DNA of 11,304 nucleotides. It comes from an uncultured Erysipelotrichaceae bacterium (GTDB lineage Bacteria; Bacillota_I; Bacilli_A; RF39; UBA660). Positions 7,896 to 11,304 of the stretch are shown here, one piece after another (position 1 is the stretch's first letter; each line of letters starts with the position of its first letter). The position numbers were made by a program, and so were the translations under genes. Where the stretch lies: NCBI GenBank assembly GCA_902795725.1, contig CADBLY010000078.1:1-11304 (forward strand). Reading direction: 5' to 3'. The notes beneath the pieces are model-generated. The model was not told the origin of the DNA and did no database searches. It worked only from the letters and a program-made list of their open reading frames with translations.

Positions 7896-8779
7896 AAGGA
7901 ATTATATTAGCCGGTGGATCTGGAACTAGGCTATACCCAATTACCAAAGGAACTAGTAAACAACTTGTTCCTGTATATGATAAACCAATGATATATTATC
8001 CTTTATCTGTGCTAATGCAAGCAGGTATAAAGGATATTCTGATTATTACAACAGCAGAAGATCAACCATCATTCAAAAGATTGTTAGAAGATGGTAGTAA
8101 GTTAGGTGTTAATTTATCTTATATCATTCAGCCATCACCTGATGGACTTGCTCAAGCGTTCTTATTAGGAGAAGAGTTTATTGGTGATGATGCATGTGCA
8201 ATGATTTTAGGGGATAATATTTTTTATGGCAATGGTTTGGAAAAACTTCTTAAACATGCTAAGGATAATGCGATTAATGGTTGTGCGACTATTTTTGGAT
8301 ATCAAGTAAAAGATCCAGAAAGATTCGGAATTATGGAAATTGATGAATCAGAGTCAGGAACTGTTGTTGTAAGTGTGGAAGAAAAACCTGAGAAACCTAA
8401 ATCAGATTATGCAATAACAGGTTTATACTTTTATCCTAAGGGTGTGAGTTGTGAAGCTAAAAAGGATAAACCATCTGCGCGTGGAGAATTAGAAATTACA
8501 ACTCTTAATGATCTATATTTACAAGAAAAGAAATTAAAGGCTTGTCTTTTAGGTGACGGTTATACTTGGTTTGATACTGGTACATTTGATAGTTTAATTG
8601 ATGCAGCTAACATGATTAGAACTATACAAGAAAATAAAGATCGTGTGATATGTGCACCTGAAGCTATTGCTTTTAAACAAGGATGGTTGTCTAAAGAGCA
8701 GTTAGAAAGTAGTGCTGATGTAATGAAAAAAAATAAATATGGCAAATATTTAAAGAAAGTTTTAGAAAAGAGGAAATAA
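7892..8779 (+). CDS. rmlA: Glucose-1-phosphate thymidylyltransferase
   Basis: First enzyme of dTDP-L-rhamnose synthesis: glucose-1-phosphate plus dTTP gives dTDP-glucose. The 295 aa match the family length. Visible motifs: the nucleotide-binding signature GGSGTRL (8-14) with Lys23 in the SKQLVPV segment, the metal-binding Asp in GDN (108-110), EEKP (163-166), the ITGLYFY strand (175-181), the [10 protein letters not shown] segment (198-207) and WFDTGT (226-231). The start is fixed by AAAGGAGG (7877-7884) seven bases upstream, and the ATG overlaps the stop of the preceding transferase gene. Two bases separate it from rmlC. Nothing is missing or unusual. Confidence 0.97.
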   Translation: MKGIILAGGSGTRLYPITKGTSKQLVPVYDKPMIYYPLSVLMQAGIKDILIITTAEDQPSFKRLLEDGSKLGVNLSYIIQPSPDGLAQAFLLGEEFIGDDACAMILGDNIFYGNGLEKLLKHAKDNAINGCATIFGYQVKDPERFGIMEIDESESGTVVVSVEEKPEKPKSDYAITGLYFYPKGVSCEAKKDKPSARGELEITTLNDLYLQEKKLKACLLGDGYTWFDTGTFDSLIDAANMIRTIQENKDRVICAPEAIAFKQGWLSKEQLESSADVMKKNKYGKYLKKVLEKRK

Positions 8780-8781
8780 AA

Positions 8782-9363
8782 ATGAAAATAATTCCAACTG
8801 ATTTACAAGATTGTTATATTATTGAACCAAATAGATTTGGTGATGATAGAGGATATTTTAGTCCTTACTTTATTCAAGAAGATTATGATAAAAATGCTAT
8901 TAAATTTGAACGTGTAGTACAAGCTAATCGTTCAAAAAGTTCTAAGGGTGTGGTTAGAGGATTACATTTTCAAAAAAATCCTAAATGCCAAGCTAAAATA
9001 GTTGAGGTAATTAACGGTAAAGCAATTGATGTAGTTGTGGATATTCGTGTTGGTTCACCGACATATGGTAAATATACTTATGTTTTGCTTACGCCTGATA
9101 ATAATCGTCAATTGTTTGTACCACGTGGATTTGCTCATGGCTTTATCAGTTTAGAAGATAATACAATTTTTCAATACTTAATTGATAATGATTATGCACC
9201 TGATAAGGAAGCTGGTATTCTATGGAATGATCCTGAACTTAATATTCCTTGGAATGATATATTCAAGGAATTTGGTATTGATAAACCTTTATTATCTGAT
9301 AAGGATCAAAAACATTTAGTTTTATCAAAAAGTCCACAATATTTTGAATATGAGGAGAATTAA
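8782..9363 (+). CDS. rmlC: dTDP-4-dehydrorhamnose 3,5-epimerase
   Basis: Third step of dTDP-L-rhamnose synthesis: double epimerisation of dTDP-4-keto-6-deoxyglucose at C3 and C5. A cupin-fold enzyme of 193 aa. Diagnostic segments: FGDDRGYF (19-26), GVVRGLHFQ with the catalytic His62 (56-64), the VVVDIRVGSPTYGKY segment (84-98), FVPRGFAHGF (112-121) and a conserved ILWNDPELNIPW segment (146-157). A GAGGAAA site precedes the ATG. It lies two bases after rmlA and one base before rmlD, so the three genes are clearly one transcript. Confidence 0.97.
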   Translation: MKIIPTDLQDCYIIEPNRFGDDRGYFSPYFIQEDYDKNAIKFERVVQANRSKSSKGVVRGLHFQKNPKCQAKIVEVINGKAIDVVVDIRVGSPTYGKYTYVLLTPDNNRQLFVPRGFAHGFISLEDNTIFQYLIDNDYAPDKEAGILWNDPELNIPWNDIFKEFGIDKPLLSDKDQKHLVLSKSPQYFEYEEN

Positions 9364-9364
9364 T

Positions 9365-10264
9365 ATGAAGTATTTAGTAACTGGTTATGGCGGACAATTA
9401 GGTTATGATATTGTTCGTGAATTAAAAAAACGAAATGTATCGGATAGTGATATATTTCCTGTTGATATAAAAGAGATGGATATAACTGATCGTGATTCAG
9501 TAATGAATAAGGTTAAAGAAATTAATCCTGATGTTATATTTCATAATGCAGCATGGACTAATGTTGATGGCGCGGAAGATACTGCTGAGTTATGTGAAAA
9601 GGTTAATTATTTAGGTACTAAAAACATGGTAGATGCTGCTAGTGAAGTAGGTGCAAAAATAGTTTATATTAGTACTGATTATGTTTTTGATGGTACAAAA
9701 GATGGTGTGTATGAAATAAATGATAGTGTTAATCCATTAAGTGTTTACGGAAAGACTAAATATATGGGTGAGGAAGCAGTTAGAAGTTATGCAAATCACT
9801 TTATCGTTCGTATCTCATGGGTATTTGGTATTAATGGTAAAAACTTTATTCGTACGATGTTAAAATTATCGGAAACTAGAAACGAGTTAAATGTGGTAGC
9901 AGATCAGGTAGGATCTCCGACATATACTGTTGATTTGGCTAAATTACTTGTTGATATGGTTGCAACAGAAAAATATGGAACATACCATGCTAATAATGAA
10001 GGATTCTGTAGTTGGGCTGAATTTGCTAAATATATCTTTGATAGTAGTAATATCAATATGGCTGTTCATCCTATTCCAACAAGTGATTATCCACAGAAGG
10101 CTACTCGTCCACTTAATTCTAAATTGAGTAAAAAATCATTGGATGAAAATGGATTTGATAGATTACCAAGTTGGCAGAGTGCTGTTGATAGATATAAAGA
10201 AGAATTAATAAATGAAAATGGAGAAGAAGCTAAAATACTTATAAAAGCGGGAGGTATTAAATGA
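9365..10264 (+). CDS. rmlD: dTDP-4-dehydrorhamnose reductase
   Basis: Last step of dTDP-L-rhamnose synthesis: NAD(P)H-dependent reduction of the 4-keto group. Short-chain dehydrogenase/reductase fold, 299 aa. Motifs: nucleotide-binding GYGGQLG (7-13), NAAWTNVDGAED (61-72), STDYVFDG (103-110), catalytic Tyr128-xxx-Lys132 in the VYGKTKYMGE segment, SWVFG (151-155) and DQVGSPTYT (180-188). I chose the ATG at 9365 over the in-frame ATG at 9344: GAGGAG (9352-9357) sits seven bases upstream, the Rossmann strand starts directly (MKYLVTG), and the longer start would overlap rmlC. The stop TGA overlaps the ATG of rmlB by 4 bp. The last 15 or so residues are a short tail, possibly lineage-specific. Confidence 0.96.
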   Translation: MKYLVTGYGGQLGYDIVRELKKRNVSDSDIFPVDIKEMDITDRDSVMNKVKEINPDVIFHNAAWTNVDGAEDTAELCEKVNYLGTKNMVDAASEVGAKIVYISTDYVFDGTKDGVYEINDSVNPLSVYGKTKYMGEEAVRSYANHFIVRISWVFGINGKNFIRTMLKLSETRNELNVVADQVGSPTYTVDLAKLLVDMVATEKYGTYHANNEGFCSWAEFAKYIFDSSNINMAVHPIPTSDYPQKATRPLNSKLSKKSLDENGFDRLPSWQSAVDRYKEELINENGEEAKILIKAGGIK

Positions 10265-11268
10265 AATTTTTAGTAACAGGTGGAGCTGGGTTTATTGGTA
10301 GTAACTATATGCACTATGTAACGAGTAAATATCCTGAAGATTACTTTGTGTGTTTAGATGCTTTAACTTATGCTGGTAATTATAATAATATTAAAGATTT
10401 GGAAGATAAAGATAATTATAAATTTGTTAAAGGTGATATTACTGATAAAGATTTTGTAGATGAGTTATTTGAACAAGAAAAATTTGATGTTGTAATTAAT
10501 TTTGCTGCGGAAAGTCATGTTGACAATTCAATAAAAAATCCAAGATTATTTTTAATGACTAATATTATTGGTACGCAAACTTTGATGGATGCATCAAGAA
10601 AATATGGAATTAAAAGATATCATCAAGTTTCAACGGATGAAGTATATGGTGATTTACCATTAGATAGACCTGATTTACTATTTACGGAAACTACACCACT
10701 TCATACTTCAAGTCCTTATTCATCTAGTAAAGCTAGTGCGGATTTACTTGTTATGGCATATCATCGTACTTATGGACTTCCTGTAACTATTTCAAGATGT
10801 TCTAATAATTATGGGCCATATCAATTTCCAGAAAAACTTATTCCTGTTGTTATAAGTAAAGCGTTAAATAATGAAAAAATACCTGTCTATGGTAAGGGTG
10901 AAAATGTTAGAGATTGGATTCATGTAATTGATCATAATATTGGTGTTGATCTAATTGTAAGAAATGGTAAAGTAGGAGAAGTGTATAACTTAGGAGGACA
11001 TTCTGAGAGAACTAATTTAGAAGTTGTTAAAACTATTTTAAATCAATTAGGTAAATCTGAAGATTTGATTGAATATGTAACTGATCGACCAGGACATGAT
11101 TTAAGATATGCTATTGATTCTACGAAAGTGGAGAGAGAATTAGGATGGAATAGAACTTATACTTTTGAAACTGGTATTAAAGAGACTATTGATTGGTATG
11201 TAAATAACACTGATTGGATTGAAAATATCAAATCAGGTGAATATAAAAAGGCTTATAAGGGTGATTAA
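10261..11268 (+). CDS. rmlB: dTDP-glucose 4,6-dehydratase
   Basis: Second step of the dTDP-L-rhamnose pathway: NAD-dependent conversion of dTDP-glucose to dTDP-4-keto-6-deoxyglucose. Extended SDR enzyme, 335 aa, close to family length. Motifs: GGAGFIGSNY (7-16), the LDALTYAGN segment (32-40), AAESHVDNSI (82-91), the active-site STDEVYGDL (124-132) with the Asp126-Glu127 pair, catalytic Tyr153-xxx-Lys157 in the PYSSSKASAD segment, and SNNYGPYQFPEKLIP (181-195). GGGAGG (10249-10254) precedes the ATG, which overlaps the rmlD stop. It is the last gene of the operon and a terminator overlaps its 3' end. No rhamnosyltransferase follows inside the window. Confidence 0.98.
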   Translation: MKFLVTGGAGFIGSNYMHYVTSKYPEDYFVCLDALTYAGNYNNIKDLEDKDNYKFVKGDITDKDFVDELFEQEKFDVVINFAAESHVDNSIKNPRLFLMTNIIGTQTLMDASRKYGIKRYHQVSTDEVYGDLPLDRPDLLFTETTPLHTSSPYSSSKASADLLVMAYHRTYGLPVTISRCSNNYGPYQFPEKLIPVVISKALNNEKIPVYGKGENVRDWIHVIDHNIGVDLIVRNGKVGEVYNLGGHSERTNLEVVKTILNQLGKSEDLIEYVTDRPGHDLRYAIDSTKVERELGWNRTYTFETGIKETIDWYVNNTDWIENIKSGEYKKAYKGD

Positions 11269-11278
11269 GTCTTTTTTT
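11245..11278 (+). terminator. Rho-independent terminator of the rml operon
   Basis: An 11-bp stem (11245-11255 with 11266-11276, one G-U pair) has a 10-nt loop and runs into seven T (11272-11278) with further T-rich sequence. The stem lies partly inside the last codons of rmlB, and the stop codon is in its 3' arm. Confidence 0.75.
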
Positions 11279-11304
11279 CTTTTTCAAAATATGATAAAAT
11301 TAAT

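Noticed and set aside
8560..8745. Open frame of 61 codons on the minus strand inside rmlA
   Set aside because: It lies wholly within a well-conserved gene, has no convincing ribosome binding site or family features, and is an expected by-product of the sense coding sequence.
9344..9364. Longer rmlD start at 9344
   Set aside because: It would add seven residues overlapping rmlC. The ATG at 9365 has a well-spaced GAGGAG and starts directly at the Rossmann strand.
9930..10127. Open frame of 65 codons in another + frame within rmlD
   Set aside because: It is fully embedded in rmlD and shows no recognisable protein features or translation signals.
7893..10264. Alternative genetic code with TGA as Trp, as in mycoplasmas
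   Set aside because: TGA ends the transferase gene and rmlD at the expected family lengths, both in ATGA overlaps with the next gene, and Trp is encoded by TGG in the genes read.
1..11304. CRISPR arrays, insertion sequences, tRNA or rRNA genes
   Set aside because: No regularly spaced repeats, transposase frames, terminal inverted repeats, or tRNA/rRNA signatures were seen on either strand.

Overview
The window comes from a low-GC bacterium of the Firmicutes/Bacilli lineage. It carries a PolC-type replicative polymerase, Gram-positive style AGGAGG ribosome binding sites, a sortase with its substrate, and strongly AT-biased codons. TGA ends two genes (the WecA/TagO-like gene and rmlD), so the standard bacterial code fits and the mycoplasma code does not. 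An uncultured gut Bacilli/RF39-like or related anaerobic lineage is a reasonable guess, but it is inference.

Layout, all on the + strand: (1) the 3' two-thirds of polC, ending in a clean Rho-independent terminator (to about 3162); (2) a homopolymer-rich leader, then a secreted thioester/Cna-B surface protein and an overlapping small sortase (3286-5524); (3) a roughly 610-nt stretch without long open frames and visibly richer in G+C than its surroundings (about 5620-6230). It is driven by a consensus sigma-A promoter, closed by a hairpin plus U-tract, and followed at once by a four-helix membrane protein. I read this pair as the OLE (ornate, large, extremophilic) noncoding RNA and its membrane partner OapA; (4) an operon with its own promoter: a polyprenyl-phosphate sugar-1-phosphate transferase followed by rmlA, rmlC, rmlD and rmlB, packed with 4-bp overlaps or 1-2 nt gaps and ended by a terminator that overlaps the rmlB stop (6837-11284).

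How the parts work together: the surface protein is exported, probably cross-linked by intramolecular isopeptide bonds and able to bind targets covalently through a Cys-Gln thioester, then anchored by the adjacent sortase. The last operon makes dTDP-L-rhamnose from glucose-1-phosphate and supplies the lipid-linked first sugar of a cell-wall polysaccharide or teichoic-acid-like polymer. The OLE/OapA ribonucleoprotein, known in Bacillus halodurans for membrane localisation and for roles in cold, alcohol and magnesium stress, sits between these two cell-envelope modules. It is the most noteworthy item in the window.
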